In this document: positions 24,657-31,246 of the stretch, piece by piece
Layout: each line of letters opens with the position of its first letter
How positions within the stretch are numbered: position 1 is the first letter of the stretch
NCBI GenBank assembly: GCA_030684935.1
Contig: JAUXXH010000023.1
Location: forward strand, 101,278 to 165,277
Direction: 5' to 3'
DNA from: Pseudolabrys sp.
GTDB lineage: Bacteria; Pseudomonadota; Alphaproteobacteria; Rhizobiales; Xanthobacteraceae
DNA: 64,000 nt
Position numbers and translations under genes: made by a program
The notes under the pieces: generated by a model
The model's input: the letters and a program-made list of their open reading frames with translations, nothing else
What the model was told of the DNA's origin: nothing
The model's database searches: none

Positions 24657-25403
24657 GTGAACGCAACTTTCCGCCCCGAAGAGCTCCTCGCCGACCAGAT
24701 CGCGCAGTTGATCGGCGATGTGCGCCATGTCGCGGTCGGCAATGCCTCGCCGATCCCGGCCACCGCCGCGCTGCTGGCGCGCGAACGCGGCAACGGCCGG
24801 CCCTATGTGTCGCTGCTCGGCAGCCCGAAAAATACCTTCTGGACCGACGGTGCCCGCGAACTGTTCGACTGCGCCGGCCAGGGCCGCATCGACGTGTTCT
24901 TTCTGTCAGGCGGGCAGATCGACGGCCAGGGCAACATCAATCTGGTCAGCGTTGGCGACTACGACCATCCGAAGGTGCGGTTCCCCGGCTCGTTCGGTTC
25001 CGCGCACCTCTATTACGTGGTGCCGAAGGTGATCCTGTTCCGCACCGAGCATTCGCGCCGCACGCTGGTGCCGCAAGTCGATTTCATCAGCGCGCCTGGC
25101 GCCAGCGCCGGCAACGTCTATCGCCCGGGCGGGCCGGTGGCGCTGATCACCAACCGCTGCCTATTCAGCTTTGCGCAGGGGCGCTTCACGCTGGTCAGCG
25201 TGCACCCCGGGCATACTGTCGCGGAGGTGGTCGAAAACACCGGTTTCGACTTCGACCGGCCAGACACGGTTCCGGAAACGCCGCCGCCCTCGCCGGCCAC
25301 GCTCAAGCTGATGCGCGAGGTGGTGGCGCCGCAATTGGCCGAGCTCTATCCGCAGTTTGCGGCCCATGTGTTCGGCGTCGGCATCGCCGCTTTCGCAGGC
25401 TGA
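24657..25403 (+). CDS. Family I CoA-transferase/IpdB-like, subunit B lacking catalytic Glu
   Basis: A 248-residue B subunit. It starts with GTG at 24657 behind AGAGGA; an open extension to 24558 is only repeat sequence. The core VAVGNASPIPATAALLARE is the family's substrate-binding helix. In true family I transferases the next strand carries the nucleophilic Glu in an ESG or SENG motif; here the matching residues are YVSLLGSP (residues 50-57), with Leu54 where Glu is expected. Loss of that Glu is the feature that separates IpdB-like hydrolases from transferases. Further family blocks are GQIDGQGNINLVSVGDY and GGPVALITN. It therefore probably forms an AB hydrolase of unknown CoA thioester. Confidence 0.85.
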   Translation: MNATFRPEELLADQIAQLIGDVRHVAVGNASPIPATAALLARERGNGRPYVSLLGSPKNTFWTDGARELFDCAGQGRIDVFFLSGGQIDGQGNINLVSVGDYDHPKVRFPGSFGSAHLYYVVPKVILFRTEHSRRTLVPQVDFISAPGASAGNVYRPGGPVALITNRCLFSFAQGRFTLVSVHPGHTVAEVVENTGFDFDRPDTVPETPPPSPATLKLMREVVAPQLAELYPQFAAHVFGVGIAAFAG

Positions 25404-25452
25404 AAAGGCGGCGCCCTTTCCGTCATATCCGGCGTGGGCTAGGGTGCCGCCG

Positions 25453-25470
25453 CGCGGCCGGCCGGCCGCG
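25453..25470. promoter_or_regulatory. 18-bp perfect GC palindrome upstream of the Gfo/Idh genes
   Basis: CGCGGCCGGCCGGCCGCG is self-complementary and lies 45 bases before the first oxidoreductase start. It may be an operator, but such GC palindromes also arise by chance in this base composition. Confidence 0.3.
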
Positions 25471-25515
25471 GCGCCATCAATGAATTCAAGCGATTAAGCA
25501 AAGAGGATCTGCACG

Positions 25516-26619
25516 GTGAAGACAGTTGAAGTGGGAGTCATTGGCGTTGGCTGGATCGGCGGCCTGCGCGCGGAAGCGTTGTCGCGCACGGCCCTGGTCG
25601 ACAAGTTGCACCTGTGCGACATCCGCCCGGACCGGCTCGCCGAGGTCAAGGCCAAGTACAAGCCCGCCACCGCGACCGCCGACTACCAGGACATCATCAA
25701 CAACCCGGAGATTTCGGTCGTCTATGTCTCGACCACGCCGGAGGCCAACCACTACCCGATCGCGCGCGACTGCCTGAAGGGCGGCAAGAACGTGATGCTG
25801 GAGAAGCCGATCGCGCTGGAACTGTGGGAAGCCGACGAGCTGATCATGCTCGCCAAGCGCAACAATCTGAAATTCACCATCGGCTATTCGCAGCGCTTCA
25901 ATCCGAAGATCGCCTACGCCAAGAAGAAGATCACCGACGGCACGCTCGGCGATGTCGTGTCGGTGCTGGTCAGCCGCCATCTGTCGCGCGACCTCGGCAA
26001 GAAGATCGCCGGCCGCGTCCGGCTGTCGCCGGTGGTGATGGAATCGACCCACGATCTCGACTTCGTGTTCTGGCTGCTGGAGCCGGCCAAGCCGGTGCGC
26101 GTCTACAGCCAGGGCGCCTATGGCTACATGAAGCCGGTCAATGGCTCGCACGACGTGATGTTCACCACCGTCACCATGGACAACGGCGTTGTCGTGATGA
26201 TCGGCGGCGGCTGGAATTTCCCGCCGAGCTTCCCGAACTATTGCTCGACCTGGATCGAAATCACCGGCGTCGATGGCGCCCTGGTGCTGGACGACACCCA
26301 GCGCGACAACTGGCTCAACACCGAGAAGCGCGGCCAGGAATTCCCGATGTCGACCATGCCGGGCGAGCAGGTCGATCACGTCTTCGCCGGCGGCATCGGC
26401 CCGGAGACCATCTATTTCCTCGAAGCCTGCATCAAGAACACGCCGGTGATGGTGACGCCGGAGAGCGCGCGGCGGGTGATGGAAACCTACAGCGCGGCCG
26501 ATCTGTCGGCCGATCGCAACGAGCCGATCGACCTGCCGCTGACCAACGAGACGATCTCGGGCATCGCCGAGCTGAAGCAGAAGAACCGCGCCGGCCTCAA
26601 CCCCGCCGCCAGCACCTGA
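25516..26619 (+). CDS. Gfo/Idh/MocA family oxidoreductase (1)
   Basis: A 367-residue NAD(P)-dependent oxidoreductase. The Rossmann loop is VGVIGVGWIGGLRAE (residues 5-19), the conserved EKP motif is MLEKPIALELWEADEL (~residue 95), and the substrate-domain His-containing motif is VVMESTHDLDFVFWL. Such enzymes oxidise or epimerise cyclic polyols, sugars or sugar acids, including inositols. The GTG start has GAGGA nine bases upstream. The next gene is a paralogue, 63 bases downstream, so the two probably act in the same pathway in an operon. The pair might share a substrate or form a hetero-oligomer; nothing in the sequence defines it. Confidence 0.92.
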   Translation: MKTVEVGVIGVGWIGGLRAEALSRTALVDKLHLCDIRPDRLAEVKAKYKPATATADYQDIINNPEISVVYVSTTPEANHYPIARDCLKGGKNVMLEKPIALELWEADELIMLAKRNNLKFTIGYSQRFNPKIAYAKKKITDGTLGDVVSVLVSRHLSRDLGKKIAGRVRLSPVVMESTHDLDFVFWLLEPAKPVRVYSQGAYGYMKPVNGSHDVMFTTVTMDNGVVVMIGGGWNFPPSFPNYCSTWIEITGVDGALVLDDTQRDNWLNTEKRGQEFPMSTMPGEQVDHVFAGGIGPETIYFLEACIKNTPVMVTPESARRVMETYSAADLSADRNEPIDLPLTNETISGIAELKQKNRAGLNPAAST

Positions 26620-26682
26620 CCGACAACAAGAGTATTGCGCGGCGCGCCGAGGCGCGCTGCCGCGATCATGAAAGGGAGTGAT

Positions 26683-27798
26683 ATGAAGCAGAATGCCAAG
26701 GGCGTCGGCCTCGCCATCATCGGCGGCGGCCGCGTCGGCTTGTTCCGCGGCGAGGTGGCGGCGCGCCATCCGGCGGTCGAATGGATCGGTCTCGCCGAGA
26801 AGAGCCCGAACCGCGCCGGCGAAGTGGGCCCGAAAATCAGCGCCGATTTCGTTACGCAGAGCCACGTCGAACTGATCAACCGGCCTGAAACGACCGCGGT
26901 CATCATCGCCACCGACGAGCACCTGCACGTCGATCCGATCATGGCAGCCATCGAGCGCGGCCTGCCGATGCTGATCGAGAAGCCGCTGGCGACCAATTTG
27001 GCCGAATCCGCCAAGGTGCTGAAGCTGATCAAGGACGCCAAGATCGACGCCGTGGTCGGCTACACCCAGCGCTTCCGCCGCCGCTGGCTGGGCGCGAAGG
27101 AGAAGTGCCGCACCGGCGCGCTTGGTGACGTGACCCTCGTGACGTCGCGCGCCTTCATGAACCGCCTGGTCGCCATCGACAACTACAAGCGCACCGACGA
27201 TCCCAGCACCATTTCGCCGCTGGTGATTTCCGGCACGCACGCGCTCGACATCTGCATGTGGTGCCTGGACGGCAAGAAGCCGGTCGAGGTCTATGCGCGC
27301 TCGATCGACAAGGTACTGGGCCCGCTCTACCAGGGCATCGACGCCACCGCCGGCATGATCATGTTCGACGACGGCACGGTCTATCACCTCAACATCTCCT
27401 GGGCGCTGCCGGTGACCTGGCCGGGCGCGGTCTATTCGCTTGAAGTCGGCATCGTCGGCACCACTGGCGTCCTGACCATTGACGACACCCATCGCGACAT
27501 CGTTCTGGCCGTGTCGAAGGCACAGTCGGAAGGTTACGCGCCGGACCAGACGCGTCTGGTCGACTTCATGGGCAGCTATCCGCCCGGCGACATGGCGATG
27601 GGCGAACTGCGCGGACCGATGGCCGATGAGACCGTGAGCTGGCTCGACCGCGTCGCCATGGGTCTTCCGACCGTGGCGGCGACGGTGGACGAAGCGCATC
27701 GCAACCTGATGCTGACCAAGGCGCTCGACCTCTCGGCCAAGCGCAAGCAGCCGGTGAAGCTTCCGCTCGATGCGGCAGACTTCGCCGCGGTGGCGTAA
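26683..27798 (+). CDS. Gfo/Idh/MocA family oxidoreductase (2)
   Basis: A 371-residue paralogue of the previous gene. The nucleotide loop is LAIIGGGRVGLFRGEVA, the EKP motif is MLIEKPLATNLAES, and the catalytic-domain helix is ISGTHALDICMWCLDG, with His where the first paralogue also has His. Start at the ATG 26683, with AAAGGGAG eight bases before it; an upstream in-frame start at 26635 is not preferred. A terminator-like hairpin follows. Role is parallel to its neighbour: oxidation or epimerisation of a hydroxylated small molecule. Confidence 0.92.
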   Translation: MKQNAKGVGLAIIGGGRVGLFRGEVAARHPAVEWIGLAEKSPNRAGEVGPKISADFVTQSHVELINRPETTAVIIATDEHLHVDPIMAAIERGLPMLIEKPLATNLAESAKVLKLIKDAKIDAVVGYTQRFRRRWLGAKEKCRTGALGDVTLVTSRAFMNRLVAIDNYKRTDDPSTISPLVISGTHALDICMWCLDGKKPVEVYARSIDKVLGPLYQGIDATAGMIMFDDGTVYHLNISWALPVTWPGAVYSLEVGIVGTTGVLTIDDTHRDIVLAVSKAQSEGYAPDQTRLVDFMGSYPPGDMAMGELRGPMADETVSWLDRVAMGLPTVAATVDEAHRNLMLTKALDLSAKRKQPVKLPLDAADFAAVA

Positions 27799-27829
27799 AA
27801 CGCGGAACCGTACCGCGAGAGCAAAAAGG

Positions 27830-27857
27830 AACGGGTCGCCGGTGACGGCGGCCCGTT
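27830..27857 (+). terminator. Hairpin after the Gfo/Idh operon
   Basis: AACGGGTCGCCG (27830-27841) pairs with CGGCGGCCCGTT (27846-27857) through a GTGA loop with one U-G wobble. The following bases TGCGTTCT give only a weak T-tract. Confidence 0.5.
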
Positions 27858-27897
27858 TGCGTTCTGCCGCCGCCGCGAACCTTTCGGAGCAAGGCAC

Positions 27898-27927
27898 CTT
27901 ACAGATTGTCGCACCCCTTGGTATGAT
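27898..27927 (+). promoter_or_regulatory. Possible promoter of the Bug receptor gene
   Basis: CTTACA (27898-27903) and TATGAT (27922-27927) with an 18-base spacer lie 40 bases before the receptor start; matches to sigma-70 consensus are 4/6 and 5/6. Confidence 0.4.
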
Positions 27928-27966
27928 CGCTCCAACGACAAGAATCCAAACGGGAGAGAGACGACG

Positions 27967-28971
27967 ATGCGCAGGAAGTTCCTCAAGGCGGGCGTGTGCG
28001 TGGCGCTATTGGGCTTGGTAGCCTTATCCAGCCCGGCCAGAGCGCAGCCTGTCGAAGACCCGTCGAAATATCCGTCCAAGCCGGTCCGCGTGATTGTGCC
28101 GTTCGCTCCGGGCGGCGCCACCGACCTGGCGATGCGCATGTTCCAGAACGGCATGTCGCAGGCGCTGGGCCAGCAGGTGGTGATCGACAACCGTGGCGGC
28201 GCCGCCGGCAATATCGGCATGGAAATGGCGGCGCGCGCGACGCCCGATGGCTACACGCTGTTCTTCGGCAATGTCGGAACGACGGCGATCAATCCCGCCT
28301 TCTACAAAGACCTCGCCGTGCAGCCCGAGCGCGATTTCATTCCCGTGACGCTGGCATCTGAAACGGCCGGCATCCTCGTCGCCAGCTCCAAGTTTCCGCC
28401 GAACAACATCAAGGAGATGATCGAGTACGTGAAGGCCCGGCCCGGCAAGATCAATTACGGCGCGGCCGGCATCAGCACGCTGAACGCGCTGGAGATGGAG
28501 GCATTCCGCCGCAAGGCCGGGCTCGACATGCAGCAGGTGCCCTATAAGGGCGGCGCCGGGCCGGCGCTGAACGATCTCGCCGCCGGCGTCACCGACGTCA
28601 TGTTCGTGACGTTCTCGGCCGCCATCGGGCATGTGAAGTCCGGACGCCTGAAAGGGCTCGCGGTCACCACCAAGGACAGGCTCGAGCAATTGCCTGAGGT
28701 CCCGACCATGGTCGAGCAGGGCTTCCCCGACAGCGTCAGTTCGTCGTGGCAGGGTCTGTTCGCCATCGCCGGTACGCCGCAGCCGATCGTCGACAAGCTG
28801 TATGCCGCCGTGGTGGAGGCCTTGAAGGATCCGAAGACGAGGGACTTGATGACGGGAGCCGGCATGCTGGCGTCGACCAGCGCGTCGCCGGCGGCGTTCA
28901 AGGCCTTCGTCAGCGCCGAATCGGCCAAGTGGAAAGGCGTCGTCTCGGAACTCGGCGTGAAACTGGAATAG
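27967..28971 (+). CDS. Bug-family (TctC) periplasmic tricarboxylate-type receptor
   Basis: A 334-residue periplasmic receptor of the Bug family. A signal peptide MRRKFLKAGVCVALLGLVALSSPARAQ is apparent in two parts: a basic start and a hydrophobic core with cleavage at ARAQ. The mature start YPSKPVRVIVPFAPGGATDL is the standard Bug motif; VIDNRGGAAGNIGMEMAAR and PYKGGAGPALNDLAAG follow. Bug proteins bind carboxylates, amides or aromatic acids and feed tripartite (TctAB) transporters. No TctA or TctB gene is near, so this is an orphan receptor, a common situation. GGGAGAGAG precedes the ATG. Confidence 0.93.
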   Translation: MRRKFLKAGVCVALLGLVALSSPARAQPVEDPSKYPSKPVRVIVPFAPGGATDLAMRMFQNGMSQALGQQVVIDNRGGAAGNIGMEMAARATPDGYTLFFGNVGTTAINPAFYKDLAVQPERDFIPVTLASETAGILVASSKFPPNNIKEMIEYVKARPGKINYGAAGISTLNALEMEAFRRKAGLDMQQVPYKGGAGPALNDLAAGVTDVMFVTFSAAIGHVKSGRLKGLAVTTKDRLEQLPEVPTMVEQGFPDSVSSSWQGLFAIAGTPQPIVDKLYAAVVEALKDPKTRDLMTGAGMLASTSASPAAFKAFVSAESAKWKGVVSELGVKLE

Positions 28972-28983
28972 TGCGGCGTGCAC

Positions 28984-29019
28984 AAGCTGACCGGGCGGCA
29001 GATGCCGCCCGGTCAGCTT
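28984..29019. terminator. Bidirectional terminator between convergent genes
   Basis: A perfect 16-bp stem, AAGCTGACCGGGCGGC (28984-28999) and its complement (29004-29019), with loop AGAT. It lies 13 bases after the Bug gene and 10 bases before the end of the convergent dehydrogenase gene. T-tracts are weak on both sides. Confidence 0.65.
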
Positions 29020-29029
29020 GATCTTAAGA

Positions 29030-30106
29030 CTACCGTTCCCGGAGCGACTTGATCGACAACTCCGCGGCGAGTTTGTCGAGTTGCATTAGCAACTCGGCAG
29101 GCAGGGCCAGACCGTTCGCCATCCGATCCGCGATGCGCTTGGCGCGCTGGTCGCCCGGCAGGCGGACGGCGTCGGTCGAGCCCGGCAGCGGCTTCGAGCT
29201 GCGCAATTCGCGCGAATGGCGGTCAACTTCCGCCTTGAACTTGTCGATCGCCTGGAACTTGCTCGGATCGAGCGCCAGCACGAACTGGCCGGTATTGGTG
29301 ACCTTGTCCGGCTCGGCGTTGAAGTCGATGCAGTCGCGGCCGAACAGCGCGCCGTTGAGCGTGCCGGCCAGCAGGCCGATCGCCAATGCGAGACCCGCCC
29401 CCTTGTAGCCGGCCATCGGCAGCAGCAAGGCCTGCACGCTCTTCTGCGGATCGGTCACCGCCTCGCCGGTTTTCGGATCGATCATCCAGCCTTCCGGCAG
29501 CGGCTTGTTCTGCAGCTTGTGGTTCTTGATGGTGCCGTAGGACACGATCGAGGTGGCGATATCGAGCACCACCGGCGGCTCGGCGCCCGCCGGAATGGCG
29601 ATGGCCAGCGGATTGGTGCCGAGCAGCGGTTCGGCGCCGCCGCCGAGCGGCATGTGGTTGGCATTCGCCACCGCGGCATACATGCCGATCATGTCGGCCT
29701 TCAGCGCCAGCGCCGCATAGACGCCGGCCGCGCCGGCATGGTTGGAATGCACGGCGCCGACCCAGGCGACGCCGCACTCGCGCGCCATCTCGATGGCGGT
29801 TTCCATCGCCTTAGCCATCACCAGGTGGCCCATGCCGTTGTCGCCGTCGACCAATGCGGTCGCCGGCGCGGTGCGGTTGACCTTGATGTGGGGCCGCGGA
29901 TTGGTCGACCCGAGCTGCAGCCGCTGAATGTATTGCGGCAGCCGGAACACGCCATGCGCATCGGCGCCGATTAGATCGGCCTCCAGGATCAGTTCGGCGA
30001 TTTTGGGGGCGTCCGCGGCCGGCACGCCGGCCTTGACCATCGCATCGACGATCAGGCTGGCGACGGCGGCGGTCGGAATCCGGCCGATGTTGGAATGCGC
30101 ATTCAT
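29030..30106 (-). CDS. Ldh-family malate/lactate/ureidoglycolate-type dehydrogenase
   Basis: A 358-residue NAD(P)-dependent oxidoreductase of the type II malate/L-lactate dehydrogenase (Ldh_2) family, also including ureidoglycolate and L-sulfolactate dehydrogenases. The catalytic His lies in DAHGVFRLPQYIQ (~residue 47); VDGDNGMGHLVMAKAME, AVHSNHAGAAGVYA, and PLLGTNPLAIAIPAG are the family's cofactor and substrate blocks. The start ATG overlaps the stop of the upstream amidohydrolase gene by four bases, so the two enzymes are produced together. A likely route is hydrolysis or decarboxylation of a substrate followed by oxidation of an alpha-hydroxyacid, by inference. Confidence 0.92.
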   Translation of the reverse strand: MNAHSNIGRIPTAAVASLIVDAMVKAGVPAADAPKIAELILEADLIGADAHGVFRLPQYIQRLQLGSTNPRPHIKVNRTAPATALVDGDNGMGHLVMAKAMETAIEMARECGVAWVGAVHSNHAGAAGVYAALALKADMIGMYAAVANANHMPLGGGAEPLLGTNPLAIAIPAGAEPPVVLDIATSIVSYGTIKNHKLQNKPLPEGWMIDPKTGEAVTDPQKSVQALLLPMAGYKGAGLALAIGLLAGTLNGALFGRDCIDFNAEPDKVTNTGQFVLALDPSKFQAIDKFKAEVDRHSRELRSSKPLPGSTDAVRLPGDQRAKRIADRMANGLALPAELLMQLDKLAAELSIKSLRER

Positions 30107-31107
30107 GAGGCCCTGCCTTTCAACAGCTTCTCGGCCTGGCCGCCCAGGATCGCGTCCTTGTCGGCATCCGAGATGTTCAGCCCGCGCACATGGCTGACGC
30201 AATCCATCATGCCCATGTCATAGGGATAGTCGCTGCCGAGCATCACCTTGTCGGCACCGACCAGGGAGATCATCATTTCCAGCGTCTTGTCCGAGTGCAG
30301 GATGGTGTCGTAGAGGAAGCGCTGGGCGATGTTCTTGGGCTGCTGCTTGATGTTGACCTGCGGCTCCGGCCGCACCGCCCAGCCATGTTCCCAGCGCGCC
30401 GCCTGGTAGGGCGTGAAGCCGCCGCCGTGCGCCAGCATCACCTTCAGCTTCGGATAGCGATCCATCACGCCGCCGAAATACAGGCTGGCGGCGGCAATGG
30501 TGGTGTCGAGCGGATTGCCGATCAGGTTGGCGAGATAATAGGACTTCAGCCGGTCGGCGCCGGCGATGTTGTTGGGGTGCACGAACATGAAGGCGCCGAG
30601 TTCCTCGGCGGTCGCCCACAGCGGCTCGAAGCCCGGGTCGTCGAGGTTCTTGCCCATGATGTTGGACGCGAACATCGCGCCGCTCATGCCGAGCTTGGTC
30701 ATGGCGCGGCGCAATTCGTCGGCCGCCTTCTCCGGCTGCGCGATCGGCAGCGTGGCAATGCCCATGAAGCGGGTCGGGTGCGCGGCCATGTGCTTGGACA
30801 TCTGGTCGTTCTGGATTGCCGCGACGATCGGGCTCAGTTCATCGCCCAGGCCGTAGAGATAGGTCTGCGGCGTGGCCGACAGCACGTGCACGTCGACGCC
30901 GGTATCGTCCATGTCGCGCAACCGGCGCGGGATATCGAAGCCGCCGGTCGGGAACACCCGGTAGACGGTACCGGCCACATCGAGGACAGCGCCATCGGCG
31001 TCGATCGGCGTTATCTTGACCGGCGTCTTCGGCGACGCCTTGGTAATCAGTTCCGCCGTTTCCAGGGTCAGAATGTGGGTGTGGGTATCGATCGTGCGCT
31101 GGGTCAT
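30103..31107 (-). CDS. Amidohydrolase 2 family protein (ACMSD-like)
   Basis: A 334-residue metal-dependent TIM-barrel hydrolase or decarboxylase. The HxH metal motif is IDTHTHI (residues 5-11); other ligands are His in FMFVHPNN and MLAHGGGFTPY and the catalytic Asp in MLGSDYPYDMG. The set resembles aminocarboxymuconate-semialdehyde decarboxylase and related gamma-resorcylate decarboxylases, acting on aromatic-derived acids without a redox cofactor. The start at 31107 follows AGGGGACGAA. Its stop overlaps the Ldh gene start. It is divergent from the molybdenum hydroxylase gene; the three may share a pathway. Confidence 0.9.
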   Translation of the reverse strand: MTQRTIDTHTHILTLETAELITKASPKTPVKITPIDADGAVLDVAGTVYRVFPTGGFDIPRRLRDMDDTGVDVHVLSATPQTYLYGLGDELSPIVAAIQNDQMSKHMAAHPTRFMGIATLPIAQPEKAADELRRAMTKLGMSGAMFASNIMGKNLDDPGFEPLWATAEELGAFMFVHPNNIAGADRLKSYYLANLIGNPLDTTIAAASLYFGGVMDRYPKLKVMLAHGGGFTPYQAARWEHGWAVRPEPQVNIKQQPKNIAQRFLYDTILHSDKTLEMMISLVGADKVMLGSDYPYDMGMMDCVSHVRGLNISDADKDAILGGQAEKLLKGRAS

Positions 31108-31246
31108 TTCGTCCCCTGAAATTTGCTTTTGGCGATGGGTTGGGAGCGATTGAGTGCCGCACCCGCGCGTGCTGCGCAAGCCCCTGTTTGATCCGGCAGT
31201 TTCAGTTATAAAAGAGGCCCCGCAGGCTCACCATTCGGAAAACTCC

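Noticed and set aside
23661..24728. Long upstream extension of the MetF-like frame on the minus strand
   Set aside because: It is antisense to the CoA-transferase A gene and to the repeat, with no MetF similarity.
25486..27897. 803-codon frame antisense to the Gfo/Idh genes
   Set aside because: Same antisense artefact; both sense genes are complete and motif-bearing.
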